Shown here: piece after piece, positions 7,298 through 15,684 of the stretch | Layout: every line of letters starts with the position of its first letter | How positions within the stretch are numbered: the first letter of the stretch is position 1 | Assembly (NCBI GenBank): GCA_024399065.1 | Contig: JAKSIB010000001.1 | Coordinates: forward strand, 186,001-250,000 | From: Fibrobacter sp. | GTDB lineage: Bacteria; Fibrobacterota; Fibrobacteria; Fibrobacterales; Fibrobacteraceae | DNA: 64,000 nt | Reading direction: 5' to 3' | Notes under the pieces: model-generated | What the model saw: the letters and a program-made list of their open reading frames with translations, nothing else | Database searches by the model: none | What the model was told of the DNA's origin: nothing | Program-made: the position numbers and the translations under genes

Positions 7298-9244
7298 ATG
7301 AAGATGCTTGAAAATATGAAGTATGCACTGTTCGCCTTTAGCACCATGCTGGTTCTTTCTGGCTGTGGTGATGACGAACCGTCCCGCTCCAATAATGACG
7401 ATGCTGATATTTCCGTTGTAGATAGTATCGCCTATCAGGATTCTCTCTATTCCTGGTTTATGGACAACAAGGTGAACCGTGAAGATTCCGGTGAAAACGA
7501 TAGTGACTTGCCGGATGCTGGTGACGATGAAGATGAAGCTATCGTTGATTCAGCTGTTTTGCTTCCCCCTGCAGGTTTCTATGAGCCATTCAAGATTCCC
7601 GTTCCGGCGCCGAAGTTTGGCGGAGAAATTCGCTGTGGCGGTTATGGTGAAACGGTTCAGAGGTATGAGAATTCTTGGCCTTTCGAAGAACCTCAGGAAA
7701 TCAATGAAACAATGGAGTTACGTTGTTCCGAATTCGTGGATGGAGAGCCGGTAAGAACATCTACCCAGACATATTTTGTGAGTGAAGAAGTTTCCATGCC
7801 GGTGGTGGCCATCAGCGTTGATTACCGTAGCATGTTCGACGAAACAGTCGGCTATTACCGACAGGGAGCTGAACGCTGCTACGAAGAACCTTGCCGCAAT
7901 GCGAACTACTGGCAGGACAGGGAACTTCCTGTTCATGTGGAATTCTTCGAGAACGGCAGCCGTTCCGCAGGAAAGGCTTGGGAAATCGATGCAGGTCTTT
8001 CCATTATGGGTGCCTGGAGCCGTATGGAAGACAAGAAGTCTGTCTCTATTTCCATGCGCAAACAGTATCAGGACGGCCGACTGAAGTATCCGATTTTCAA
8101 GACCCGTCCCAAGGACAAGAAGTTCAAGGGATTCAACCTGCGTAATAATGGAAACCGTTTCGTGGGAGACTACATAGAAGATGCCATGCTCTCCAGTCTT
8201 CTGGAAGGCAGCGGCGTGGATTACCAGCGCAGCCGTCAGGTAGTGGTTTTCTACGATGGCAAGTATTACGGAATCCACGATTTGCGTGAACGTATCAATG
8301 AACACTTTATCGAAACCAATTACGGTATTGATTCAAAGGTTGTGGATATGGTCAAGCACGTGAAGGACACCCTCTCTGTTAGTGGGGGCTCTGCTGATGA
8401 ATATGCGAAACTTCTTGTTAAGATTCATGCAAACGATTTCAGTGGGGTGAACAATAAAAGCTATGCAGAAATCCGTGAAATCATGGACGTCGCAAATTAT
8501 GCCGACTACATGACTGCCGAGATATACTACCATAATGGCGACTGGCCCGATAACAATGTTCGTGCATGGCGAGCACCAGGCGTTCCCTTCAAGTTCATCA
8601 TCTTTGACTTGGACCACGGCTTTGGCTGGGACTGGCATGTTAATGGTTTTGAATATATTGACCACAACATGTTCAGTTGGATCAAACAGGGTGGACACAA
8701 TGAATGCAACGGTATAGGTTGCTTTGCCGAAATTTATATCAAGCTGTCTGAGAATCCTGACTTCAGACGTCTGTTTGCAAACCATGGCGCAGTGATGCTG
8801 AGCCATTACTTGACTTACGATCGTGTGGTTGAAGCGACCAACTCCATGACAGCTACGATTCCTTCTGCTGACATGGAAAGGGATCAGGCCCACTACAAGA
8901 ATGGCCGTCGATCTTATCATGCCTTTGACAAAACTGGTGCAACTTTAATCTCCTATGCGAAAAAACGCACGGAAATTGTCCGTGACGAATTCCGCGAAGA
9001 ATTTGGCTTGGGACCGGACATCGAGGTGACTATTACCGCCGACGGTAAAGGCGAAGTTCGACTGGATGACATGAAACTGCCCAGTTCCAATTTCACGGGA
9101 ACGTTCTTCCAGGGTAACGACATGCTTCTGGAAGCAGTCCCTGTAGATGGAGCCGAGTTCAAGGAATGGGAGGATGGCTCTACCAAGAATCCCCGTCTGG
9201 TCTCCCCGAAGGATGGCTCATCTTACAAGGCTATTTTCAAGTAA
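7298..9244 (+). CDS. CotH-family lipoprotein (atypical kinase fold)
   Basis: 648 residues with a lipoprotein signal ending LSGC (Cys 23). A GAGGG ribosome-binding site lies 7 bases before the chosen ATG. An acidic linker (residues 30-80) precedes the CotH region (about 165-560). CotH-type signatures are DYQRSRQVVVFYDGKYYG followed by IHDLRERINEHF, HNGDWPDNNVRAWR and the FDLDHGFGW segment, which in CotH kinases carries metal-binding acidic residues. The last 75 residues (VTITADGKGEVRLDD to YKAIFK) match the divergent InlB-type beta repeat. CotH of Bacillus phosphorylates spore-coat proteins; in anaerobic fibre degraders the family also appears on surface assemblies. The target here is unknown. 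A paralogue lies at 61129-63600 with the same C-terminal layout. Confidence 0.88.
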   Translation: MKMLENMKYALFAFSTMLVLSGCGDDEPSRSNNDDADISVVDSIAYQDSLYSWFMDNKVNREDSGENDSDLPDAGDDEDEAIVDSAVLLPPAGFYEPFKIPVPAPKFGGEIRCGGYGETVQRYENSWPFEEPQEINETMELRCSEFVDGEPVRTSTQTYFVSEEVSMPVVAISVDYRSMFDETVGYYRQGAERCYEEPCRNANYWQDRELPVHVEFFENGSRSAGKAWEIDAGLSIMGAWSRMEDKKSVSISMRKQYQDGRLKYPIFKTRPKDKKFKGFNLRNNGNRFVGDYIEDAMLSSLLEGSGVDYQRSRQVVVFYDGKYYGIHDLRERINEHFIETNYGIDSKVVDMVKHVKDTLSVSGGSADEYAKLLVKIHANDFSGVNNKSYAEIREIMDVANYADYMTAEIYYHNGDWPDNNVRAWRAPGVPFKFIIFDLDHGFGWDWHVNGFEYIDHNMFSWIKQGGHNECNGIGCFAEIYIKLSENPDFRRLFANHGAVMLSHYLTYDRVVEATNSMTATIPSADMERDQAHYKNGRRSYHAFDKTGATLISYAKKRTEIVRDEFREEFGLGPDIEVTITADGKGEVRLDDMKLPSSNFTGTFFQGNDMLLEAVPVDGAEFKEWEDGSTKNPRLVSPKDGSSYKAIFK

Positions 9245-9263
9245 CCCCCGGATTTTGACTAAA

Positions 9264-9293
9264 CGGCCCCCTTCAAAGGGGGCTTTCTTTATG
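9264..9293 (+). terminator. Terminator after CotH gene
   Basis: GCCCCC and GGGGGC form a hairpin around TTCAAA, followed by a T-rich tract (TTTCTTT). Confidence 0.8.
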
Positions 9294-9348
9294 TTGAATC
9301 CTTTGACCCTAGCCCTGTTTTTACTAAATTTACCGCCAACCTGGGCAA

Positions 9349-9364
9349 TTACGCCTGGGCGTAA
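9349..9364 (+). promoter_or_regulatory. Small perfect hairpin in the region before rpsB
   Basis: TTACGCC and GGCGTAA form a perfect 7-bp stem around TG, about 100 bases before rpsB. S2 operons in other bacteria carry regulatory leaders; whether this hairpin is transcribed is not known. No gene is visible in 9294-9463. Confidence 0.35.
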
Positions 9365-9463
9365 ATCAAATCACCGGTTTGTGAGAGTTGCTTCGGTGGC
9401 ACACTGTGCTTTGCAACTTAGTCGCACTCCGGGTAGTAACAACCGAAAAAAAGGAATAATACT

Positions 9464-10198
9464 ATGGCAAATCTGCCTTCCGTTGAAGATCTGCTCGCTG
9501 CAGGTTCCCACTTTGGTCACCAGACTCAGCGCTGGAATCCGAAAATGAAGCCCTACATCTTGGCTGAAAAGAACGGCATCTACGTTCTCAACCTGTCCAA
9601 GACCCGCGACCTCCTCGAAGCCGCTGCTGCAGCTGCAAAGAAGATCTCCGAATCCGGTAAGACCGTTCTCTTCGTTGGCACCAAGCCGACTGCTCGTCAG
9701 TGCGTTCTCGACGCTGCTGCTTCCTGCAATCAGTTCTCCGTGACCAACCGTTGGCTCGGTGGTATGATGACCAACTTCCAGACCGTCCGTAAGTCCATCA
9801 AGAAGATCGACAAGATCGACACCATGGAACAGGATGGTACTTTCCAGGCTCTCTCCAAGAAGGAAGTTCTGGACAAGACCCGTGAACGCGCTAAGCTCCT
9901 CGACGTTTTCGGTGGCATCCGTGAAATGGTGAACCTTCCGGGCCTCCTGGTCGTGACCGACCTCGCTCACGAAAAGATCGCCGTTGCTGAAGCTCGTCGT
10001 CTTCACATTCCTATCATCGGCATTTGCGATACTAACGTTGACCCGACCCTCGTCGATTTCCCGATTCCGGCAAACGACGACGCAGTGAAGTCCATCAAGC
10101 TCATTGTTGACTACATTGCCGCTAACGTTGCTCCGCGCTCCGCTGACAAGAAGTCCAAGGAAGAAGTTAAGAAGTTTGATAACGGTGAGGATAAGTAA
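9464..10198 (+). CDS. rpsB: 30S ribosomal protein S2
   Basis: 244 residues, normal for S2, starting MANLPSVEDLLAAGSHFGHQTQRWNPKMKPYI, the standard N-terminal signature. The central GTNRWLGGMMTN-like block appears as VTNRWLGGMMTNFQTVRKSI, and the C-terminal part has the conserved PIIGICDTNVDP and IPANDDAVKSI. S2 joins the small subunit late in assembly and helps anchor S1. The start follows an AGGAATAATACT ribosome-binding region. The stop is 2 bases before tsf, giving the classic rpsB-tsf pair. Confidence 0.98.
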   Translation: MANLPSVEDLLAAGSHFGHQTQRWNPKMKPYILAEKNGIYVLNLSKTRDLLEAAAAAAKKISESGKTVLFVGTKPTARQCVLDAAASCNQFSVTNRWLGGMMTNFQTVRKSIKKIDKIDTMEQDGTFQALSKKEVLDKTRERAKLLDVFGGIREMVNLPGLLVVTDLAHEKIAVAEARRLHIPIIGICDTNVDPTLVDFPIPANDDAVKSIKLIVDYIAANVAPRSADKKSKEEVKKFDNGEDK

Positions 10199-10200
10199 TC

Positions 10201-11097
10201 ATGGCCGCTATTACCGCTTCTCTCGTTAACGAACTCCGTCAGAAGACTGGCGTGGGCATGATGCAGTGCAAGAAGGCCCTCACCGAAACTGATGGCGACA
10301 TGGACAAGGCTGTAGAACTCCTCCGTAAGCAGGGTGCTGCTGTTGCTGCAAAGCGCGCAGACAAGGCTGCTAAGGAAGGCCGTATCTACCTCATCGAAAC
10401 TGCAGACAAGGCTGCTGCTTTCGAACTTTCCTGCGAAACTGAACCGGTTTCCAACAACGAAGACTTCGTTGCTCTCGCTGACCTCGCTGTTAAGGCTGTC
10501 GAAACTCAGGCTATCGCTTCTGTCGAAGACCTGAAGAACGCAGTTGTTGACGGCAAGAAGATCAACGACGTGCTCCAGGACGTTCTCGTGAAGATCCAGG
10601 AAAACATCGACTTCCGTAAGTTTGCTGAACTCAAGAAGTCTGCAAACTCTGTCTTCGGTGTTTACAGCCACATGAAGGGCAAGATCGGCGTTATCACCGA
10701 ACTCGCTTACGAAGGCTCTGCCGACGAAGCTGCTCTCAAGGCTGCTGCTAAGGACATCGCTATGCAGGCCGCTGCTTTCGCTCCGGTTGCATTGAACGAC
10801 GCTGCAGTTCCTGCTGAAACCATCGAAAAGGAACGCGAAATCGCTCGCGCCCAGATCGAACTCCAGGCTCAGCAGACTGGTAAGGCTACCAAGCCGGAAT
10901 TCGTTGAACGTCAGCTTGACGGCCGCGTTGCTAAGGTCCTCAAGGAAATCGTTCTCGAAGACCAGGAATTCTTCATGTCTGAAAAGAACCCGAAGAAGCT
11001 CGCTGTCAAGGACTACCTCCAGGAAGTCGTTGCTAAGCAGCTCGGTCTCTCCAGCCTGAAGGTTGTGAACTTCATCCGCTTCGAACGCGGTAACTAA
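10201..11097 (+). CDS. tsf: Elongation factor Ts
   Basis: 298 residues. EF-Ts recycles EF-Tu by exchanging GDP for GTP. The N-terminal UBA-like domain is plain (VNELRQKTGVGMMQCKKALTETDGDMDKAVELLRKQGAAVAAKRADK) and the nucleotide-exchange core contains FELSCETEPVSNNEDF. The dimerisation region and C-terminal module (MSEKNPKKLAVKDYLQEVVAKQLG) are complete. It is cotranscribed with rpsB, separated by 2 bases, and closed by a strong terminator. Confidence 0.98.
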   Translation: MAAITASLVNELRQKTGVGMMQCKKALTETDGDMDKAVELLRKQGAAVAAKRADKAAKEGRIYLIETADKAAAFELSCETEPVSNNEDFVALADLAVKAVETQAIASVEDLKNAVVDGKKINDVLQDVLVKIQENIDFRKFAELKKSANSVFGVYSHMKGKIGVITELAYEGSADEAALKAAAKDIAMQAAAFAPVALNDAAVPAETIEKEREIARAQIELQAQQTGKATKPEFVERQLDGRVAKVLKEIVLEDQEFFMSEKNPKKLAVKDYLQEVVAKQLGLSSLKVVNFIRFERGN

Positions 11098-11131
11098 GAA
11101 GTAGAGAGAAATCTCTAGTCCTTTTAGAAAA

Positions 11132-11165
11132 GGACCGTTCCCTTGGGAGCGGTCTTTTTTTTTGA
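11132..11165 (+). terminator. Terminator of rpsB-tsf
   Basis: GACCGTTCCC pairs with GGGAGCGGTC around a short TT loop, followed by eight or more T. Confidence 0.9.
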
Positions 11166-11207
11166 GTTTAATCTTTACTATATTGAGTTCCAATACGGAG
11201 TTTTATT

Positions 11208-11915
11208 ATGGCGAAGTTTAATAGAGTTTTGCTCAAGTTGAGCGGTGAAGCTTTGGCCGGAGCCAAGGGTCATGGAATTGACAACGACATCCTGAACGAA
11301 ATGGCATCTGAAATTGCCGACGTCGTTCGTAAGGGTGTAGGTGTTGCCCTGGTCATTGGTGGTGGTAACATGATTCGTGGCGTAAGCGCCAGCGCAGGTG
11401 GCATGAACCGTGCCCAGGGTGATGCCATGGGTATGCTTGGTACCGTGATGAACGGCCTTGCCATGCAGGACGCCCTGGACAAGCAGGGTATCAATTCTGT
11501 GGTCATGAGCGCAATTCGTATGGAACCCATTTGCGAATTCTTCAACCGTCGCCGCGCAATTGAACTTCTTGCCAATGGCTCTGTGGTTATTTTCTCCGCA
11601 GGCACCGGCAATCCTTTCTTCACCACCGATAGCTGTGCAGCACTTCGCGCCATTGAAAGCGAATGCGACGTGATCATGAAGGTGACCAAGGTGGATGGCA
11701 TCTATTCCGCCGACCCCATGAAGGATCCTACTGCAACCCGCTTCGACGACATTACCTACCAGGAAGTCATCGCCCGCGGACTTAAGGTGATGGACACCGC
11801 TGCAGTTGCACTGTGCATGGAACACAATATGCCCATTTTTGTGTTCAAAATGGAAAAGGGCTGCTTGACTCAGGCTGCCGTTGAAGGTAATTTAGGAACA
11901 CTGGTACATTGTTAA
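11208..11915 (+). CDS. pyrH: Uridylate kinase
   Basis: 235 residues of the amino-acid kinase fold. It phosphorylates UMP to UDP with ATP in pyrimidine nucleotide synthesis in the cytoplasm. Signatures are RVLLKLSGEALAG at the N-terminus, the GGGNMIRG phosphate loop, FSAGTGNPFFTTDSCAALRA and KVDGIYSADPMKDPTATRFD for the UMP and ATP sites. A GGAG ribosome-binding site lies before the ATG. It precedes frr as in most bacteria, but the gap between them is occupied by an inverted pair of heptamer repeat blocks. Confidence 0.97.
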   Translation: MAKFNRVLLKLSGEALAGAKGHGIDNDILNEMASEIADVVRKGVGVALVIGGGNMIRGVSASAGGMNRAQGDAMGMLGTVMNGLAMQDALDKQGINSVVMSAIRMEPICEFFNRRRAIELLANGSVVIFSAGTGNPFFTTDSCAALRAIESECDVIMKVTKVDGIYSADPMKDPTATRFDDITYQEVIARGLKVMDTAAVALCMEHNMPIFVFKMEKGCLTQAAVEGNLGTLVHC

Positions 11916-11926
11916 TGGAGTAAGAA

Positions 11927-12012
11927 GTGGTTAGTGTTTAGTGGTTAGCTTTGAGGGAAGATGAAACCTCCTGAACCACTGTTTACTAACCACTGTTTAC
12001 TAACCACTAACT
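11927..12012. repeat. Heptamer repeat array between pyrH and frr (two inverted blocks)
   Basis: The left block reads GTGGTTA GTGTTTA GTGGTTA (11927-11947). The right block (11971-12012) repeats the complementary heptamers ACTAACC and ACTGTTT. The two blocks are inverted relative to each other across about 24 bases, so an RNA from here could fold into a long stem with a 4-base internal mismatch. This is one of five period-7 arrays in the window. Confidence 0.85.
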
Positions 12013-12045
12013 GCATTTCATATCTTTATTCTAAAAGGTTTTATT

Positions 12046-12579
12046 ATGGCAGATTATTCTGAAAAGATGGCTAAGGCTGTTGAAGCTACCGAACGTGAAT
12101 TCACCAAGATCCGTGCTGGTCAGGCTTCTCCCGCAATCCTTAACGACATCCGCATCGACTACTACGGCACTCCGACCCCGATTTCTCAGGTTGCCAAGGT
12201 TTCCGTTCCGGAACCGCGCATGCTTCTCGTCGCACCGTGGGAAAAGTCTCTCGTGGACCTCATCGAAAAGGCTATCTACGCCGCTAACATCGGTCTTACC
12301 CCCATGAAGGACGGTAACTCCATCCGCGTCAGCCTCCCGATCCTCACCACCGAACGTCGTCAGGAACTGGCTAAGATCGCTCGCAAGCATGCAGAAGACG
12401 GCCGCGTTGCAATCCGCAACATCCGCCGCGATGCTAACGACGCCATCAAGAAGGACAAGGAAATGCCGGAAGACGAAGCCAAGAAGCAGCAGGACGAAAT
12501 CCAGAAGGCTACTGACAAGGCTATCGCTCAGATCGACGCTCTCCTTGCCGCTAAGGAAGCAGACATTCTTAAGGTTTAA
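12046..12579 (+). CDS. frr: Ribosome recycling factor
   Basis: 177 residues, slightly shorter than the usual 185. RRF splits post-termination ribosomes together with EF-G. Core motifs are REFTKIRAGQASPAILNDI, YYGTPTPISQVAKVSVPEPR and the helix-bundle segment PILTTERRQELAKIARKHAEDGRVAIRNIRRDAN. A AAAGG ribosome-binding site lies before the ATG. The gene follows pyrH, the usual order, and precedes uppS by 14 bases. Confidence 0.97.
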   Translation: MADYSEKMAKAVEATEREFTKIRAGQASPAILNDIRIDYYGTPTPISQVAKVSVPEPRMLLVAPWEKSLVDLIEKAIYAANIGLTPMKDGNSIRVSLPILTTERRQELAKIARKHAEDGRVAIRNIRRDANDAIKKDKEMPEDEAKKQQDEIQKATDKAIAQIDALLAAKEADILKV

Positions 12580-12593
12580 TTAGGGCGAATCGC

Positions 12594-13304
12594 GTGGCTA
12601 ATGAACTGAGACATGTTGCCATTATCATGGACGGTAATGGCCGCTGGGCCAAGAGCCGAGGCCTCGAACGTTTCCTGGGACACCGCAAAGGTACCCAGGC
12701 TACTATCGATGCTGTTGAAGTTGGTGTGAACCTGAACTTGGAACACATGACTTTGTATGTGTTCAGCTCCGAGAACTGGGGCCGCCCCACCAAGGAAGTG
12801 GAATATTTGATGGGCCTTCTCATCGAGATGGTCATCAAGGAAATTCCCGACCTGATGGAAAAGAACGTGAAACTCAAGGTCATCGGCAACATGGATCGCA
12901 TTCCTGAAAAGCCTCGCGCAAAACTCCAGGAAGCCATTGACGTTACGGCAAACAATACTGGCATGCAGTTGAACCTGGCCATCTCCTACGGTGCCCGTCA
13001 GGAAATTGTCGCTGCAGTCAAGTCCATTGCCGCTCAGGTCGCCGCCGGTGAAGTCAAGATCGACGACATCGATGAAAACCTGTTTGCAAACAATCTTTAT
13101 CTGAAGGGCGCTCCCGATCCGGATCTCATTATCCGTACCGGCGGCGAATTCAGACTTTCCAACTATCTTCTTTGGCAGGCCGCCTATAGCGAATTCTACG
13201 TAACGGATACGTTGTGGCCCGACTTCACCAAGGAAGAATTCTTAAAGGCGGTGGAGTTCTTCAAGACTCGCGAACGCCGCTTTGGGAAGGTTCTCCATGA
13301 GTAA
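12594..13304 (+). CDS. uppS: Undecaprenyl diphosphate synthase (cis-prenyltransferase)
   Basis: 236 residues. It condenses isopentenyl diphosphates into the C55 lipid carrier for peptidoglycan and surface glycans. The signature HVAIIMDGNGRWAKSRG with the catalytic Asp lies at the N-terminus, followed by RFLGHRKGTQATIDAV; the C-terminal substrate motifs are PDLIIRTGGEFRLSNYLLWQAAYSEF. The start is GTG at 12594, preceded by AGGG; this places the conserved motif at the usual distance. The end overlaps cdsA by 8 bases, so the two are translationally coupled. Confidence 0.97.
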   Translation: MANELRHVAIIMDGNGRWAKSRGLERFLGHRKGTQATIDAVEVGVNLNLEHMTLYVFSSENWGRPTKEVEYLMGLLIEMVIKEIPDLMEKNVKLKVIGNMDRIPEKPRAKLQEAIDVTANNTGMQLNLAISYGARQEIVAAVKSIAAQVAAGEVKIDDIDENLFANNLYLKGAPDPDLIIRTGGEFRLSNYLLWQAAYSEFYVTDTLWPDFTKEEFLKAVEFFKTRERRFGKVLHE

Positions 13305-14181
13305 TTTAGCACAGCGTTTGATTACCGCAGTCATCGCCATTCCTTTGGTGTTTGGCCTCCTGTGGTTTAATGATATTTCACGTATTGCACTGATGTGCTT
13401 CCTGGGTGGCGTTGGCGCCTGGGAATGGGCTGGTATGGCTCGCAAGATGTACCAGGGCCCGGATATGCGCGCCTATTCCTTTGTCGCATCCTTTGCATTG
13501 ACCCTCGCATGGGCTCTTTCCAAGGGGGGCTTCTTTGGCTTGCCCGCAGTTCCCGGCGTTGTGGGTATGGCTTGCGTTATTATCCTGGCAGGCTATATTG
13601 CCATGGCCTACTCCAAGGTGGATATCGAAACTCTTTTCCCTTGGCTCGTGATGCACATCAGCGCTCCGCTGTATGTGGGTCTCTGGGGCGGTATGAACGT
13701 CCTTATGATGGGCAATGGTTCCCAGGGTCTGGAAAACTGCTATCCCTTTATTCTCGTGATGACCTCCATGTGGCTTTGCGATACCGTGGCCTACTTCTTC
13801 GGTAAGTTCGCTGCTGGCAAGGGCCCCTTTGGCCGTCATCTCTTTGCTCCCAGCATCAGCCCCAAGAAGACTTGGGAAGGCTCTGTTGCAGGTACCATCG
13901 CCACTGTTGCATGGGTAGCCTACTGGGCATCCTGTTCTTCCGCCTTGTCTGCATTCCATGTGGATATCAGTCTCGCCCAGGGTATTGTCCTTGGCATCCT
14001 GATTGCTGTTGCTGGCCAGGCAGGTGATCTCCTGATGAGTGCTCTCAAACGTTGGAGCGGTACCAAGGATTCCGGCAATCTTTTCGTGGGCCATGGTGGT
14101 GTTTTGGATCGTTGCGACTCCTTCCTCCTGGCTGCACCGATGCTCTACATCTTGCTGGATGTGATGGAAAAGGTATTGTAA
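13297..14181 (+). CDS. cdsA: Phosphatidate cytidylyltransferase
   Basis: 294 residues, an integral membrane enzyme that makes CDP-diacylglycerol from phosphatidate and CTP. ATG at 13297 (MSNLAQRLITA) is preferred to the TTG at 13282 because it lies inside the uppS end with the usual short overlap. Several hydrophobic segments are followed by the family signature at the C-terminus: SALKRWSGTKDSGNLFVGHGG, then VLDRCDS. The usual Pro before HGG is replaced by Val-Gly, a mild variation. Coupled to uppS in one operon of envelope precursor synthesis. Confidence 0.95.
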   Translation: MSNLAQRLITAVIAIPLVFGLLWFNDISRIALMCFLGGVGAWEWAGMARKMYQGPDMRAYSFVASFALTLAWALSKGGFFGLPAVPGVVGMACVIILAGYIAMAYSKVDIETLFPWLVMHISAPLYVGLWGGMNVLMMGNGSQGLENCYPFILVMTSMWLCDTVAYFFGKFAAGKGPFGRHLFAPSISPKKTWEGSVAGTIATVAWVAYWASCSSALSAFHVDISLAQGIVLGILIAVAGQAGDLLMSALKRWSGTKDSGNLFVGHGGVLDRCDSFLLAAPMLYILLDVMEKVL

Positions 14182-14222
14182 GATCTGGATTGGATACCAC
14201 GTCTGAACCATAGACTTTAAAT

Positions 14223-14248
14223 GAGGAGGCGCTTTGCCTCCTTTTTTA
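14223..14248 (+). terminator. Terminator after cdsA
   Basis: GGAGGC and GCCTCC form a hairpin around GCTTT, followed by six T. Confidence 0.85.
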
Positions 14249-14285
14249 TATATATTGGTTATAAGTTAAAGTTTCGGGAAAGCTT

Positions 14286-15410
14286 ATGGAATCACCGGTT
14301 GATATTCGAATGGCGCTTGGAACCGATATTATCGGCATGACTCTTGTGGTCGTGATGATTATCGGTAACGTCTGGCGTTTGCGCCTGAAAAACAAGGAAA
14401 GCCTGCTGCTTATCGCAATGCTTGGAACATGCTTTTCCTGCTGCTTGTCGGATCTTCTCGCTTTTGCTGCAGATGGTAGCAAGCATGAATACGCAAGGCA
14501 ATTTGTCTATTTCACCAACACATGGCTCTACGCCTCCAATTACCTTTGCGCCTACAGCTGGCTTCTTTTCCTGAGGGAACATTTCAAGATTGAAATGACC
14601 CATACCCAGAAGTGGAGCCTCCGTGTGATGAAGGTTGTATTGATTCTCATGTTGGTCATAAACCTTTTCGTGCCCTTCATCTTTAGTGTCAACGAATACA
14701 ATATTTATAGCCGCGAATTTGGTTACTGGATATACATTGCCTTTAACTACGGCATCGTGGTGAATTCCATTACGTTGTACTACAAGAACTACCGTCGCGA
14801 CGGTTCCATACGTTTCTTCCCCATTTGGCTGTACATTGTACCCATTGTCATCGCGACGGTTATTCAGTCGCTCTGGTATGGTGTTTCCCTGATGGCTCCC
14901 TGCTTTGCAGTGGCTATCGCAGGTGCGTTCAACAGCCTTCAGAACGAACGCGTCTTCAGAGACAATCTGACGGGGCTGTTCAACCGTTCCTTTCTGGATT
15001 ATGTGCTGTTCCTTTATTCCCAGCAGGGGCGTAAGGCTAGCGGCATTATGATTAGCCTTTGCGGATTTGAAAAAATCAACGAGCAATTCGGCCACGATGT
15101 TGGTGACAAGGCCCTGTGCCAGACAGCAGAAATCCTTAGGGAATCTGTGGGTAGCTGGGGTTCCATCCTCCGTTATTCCGGTGATGAATTTATTGTCATG
15201 GTGGATTCCCAACAGGATAACAACATCAGCAACTGCATTGAAAAGTTGAAAATGAACTTCGATAGGTTTAATCGTGAGGAAACGGGTGGTTATAAGCTTA
15301 TTCCTGCAATCGGTGTGAAAAAACATAGCGGTGAAAAAGAAAATGCGAACCAGTTCCTGAATGGCCTTAAGGCTAGCGTGAAAACTGATAAGCAAAGAAT
15401 TTCCCCTTGA
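14286..15410 (+). CDS. Membrane-bound GGDEF protein (probable diguanylate cyclase)
   Basis: 374 residues. The N-terminal half (about 10-225) has six or seven hydrophobic segments, like a 7TM sensor. The GGDEF domain begins at NLTGLFNRSFLDYVL (about 240) and carries the signature S298-GDEF in RYSGDEFIVMV; Ser in place of the first Gly is common in active enzymes. The expected reaction is two GTP to cyclic di-GMP. No clear RxxD inhibitory site is visible. It lies just upstream of the MerR-type gene (20 bases) and could be cotranscribed with it. The matching type of hydrolase, an HD-GYP protein, is at 59585-60739. Signal and activity are not shown by the sequence. Confidence 0.88.
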   Translation: MESPVDIRMALGTDIIGMTLVVVMIIGNVWRLRLKNKESLLLIAMLGTCFSCCLSDLLAFAADGSKHEYARQFVYFTNTWLYASNYLCAYSWLLFLREHFKIEMTHTQKWSLRVMKVVLILMLVINLFVPFIFSVNEYNIYSREFGYWIYIAFNYGIVVNSITLYYKNYRRDGSIRFFPIWLYIVPIVIATVIQSLWYGVSLMAPCFAVAIAGAFNSLQNERVFRDNLTGLFNRSFLDYVLFLYSQQGRKASGIMISLCGFEKINEQFGHDVGDKALCQTAEILRESVGSWGSILRYSGDEFIVMVDSQQDNNISNCIEKLKMNFDRFNREETGGYKLIPAIGVKKHSGEKENANQFLNGLKASVKTDKQRISP

Positions 15411-15429
15411 CCTAGAGAAAAGGGATACC

Positions 15430-15684
15430 ATAACAAATAACGCTCGTGATGAAAAAAGCAAGGGTTTTAGCATTGGCGAAGTTGTAAAGCAAACCGGACT
15501 TTCTGCCCACACTCTGTGCTATTACGAAAAGGAAGGCCTGCTTCCTTTTGTCACCAAGAACAGTTCGGGACTTCGTGTTTATACTACAACCGATTTGCGA
15601 TGGCTCAGCATGATTGAATGCCTCAAGAAAAAGCTCTTCGACTCTCCCGACGACTTTGACAAGAAGGTTCAAGAAGTGGGTTAG
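15430..15684 (+). CDS. Short MerR-family regulator, apparent ATA start
   Basis: Only 84 residues. The DNA-binding half of a MerR protein is clear: FSIGEVVKQTGLSAHTLCYY, EKEGLLPFVTKNSSGLRVY and DLRWLSMIECLKK. The family's long dimerisation helix and effector domain are missing; the protein stops after FDSPDDFDKKVQEVG. No ATG/GTG/TTG precedes the motif in frame; ATA at 15430 follows AAAAGGG by 5 bases and gives MTNNARDEKSKGFSIGE. It may be a natural minimal regulator, or a decayed gene that lost its ATG. The stop overlaps the convergent SUMF1-flavodoxin gene by 4 bases. Two MerR-type promoters at the nearby flavodoxin genes make it the likely regulator of this island (inference). Confidence 0.75.
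   Translation: MTNNARDEKSKGFSIGEVVKQTGLSAHTLCYYEKEGLLPFVTKNSSGLRVYTTTDLRWLSMIECLKKKLFDSPDDFDKKVQEVG

Noticed and set aside
11927-12012. Insertion element remnant between pyrH and frr
   Set aside because: No terminal repeats or transposase fragment; the 7-base period and recurrence at other loci show a tandem repeat instead.
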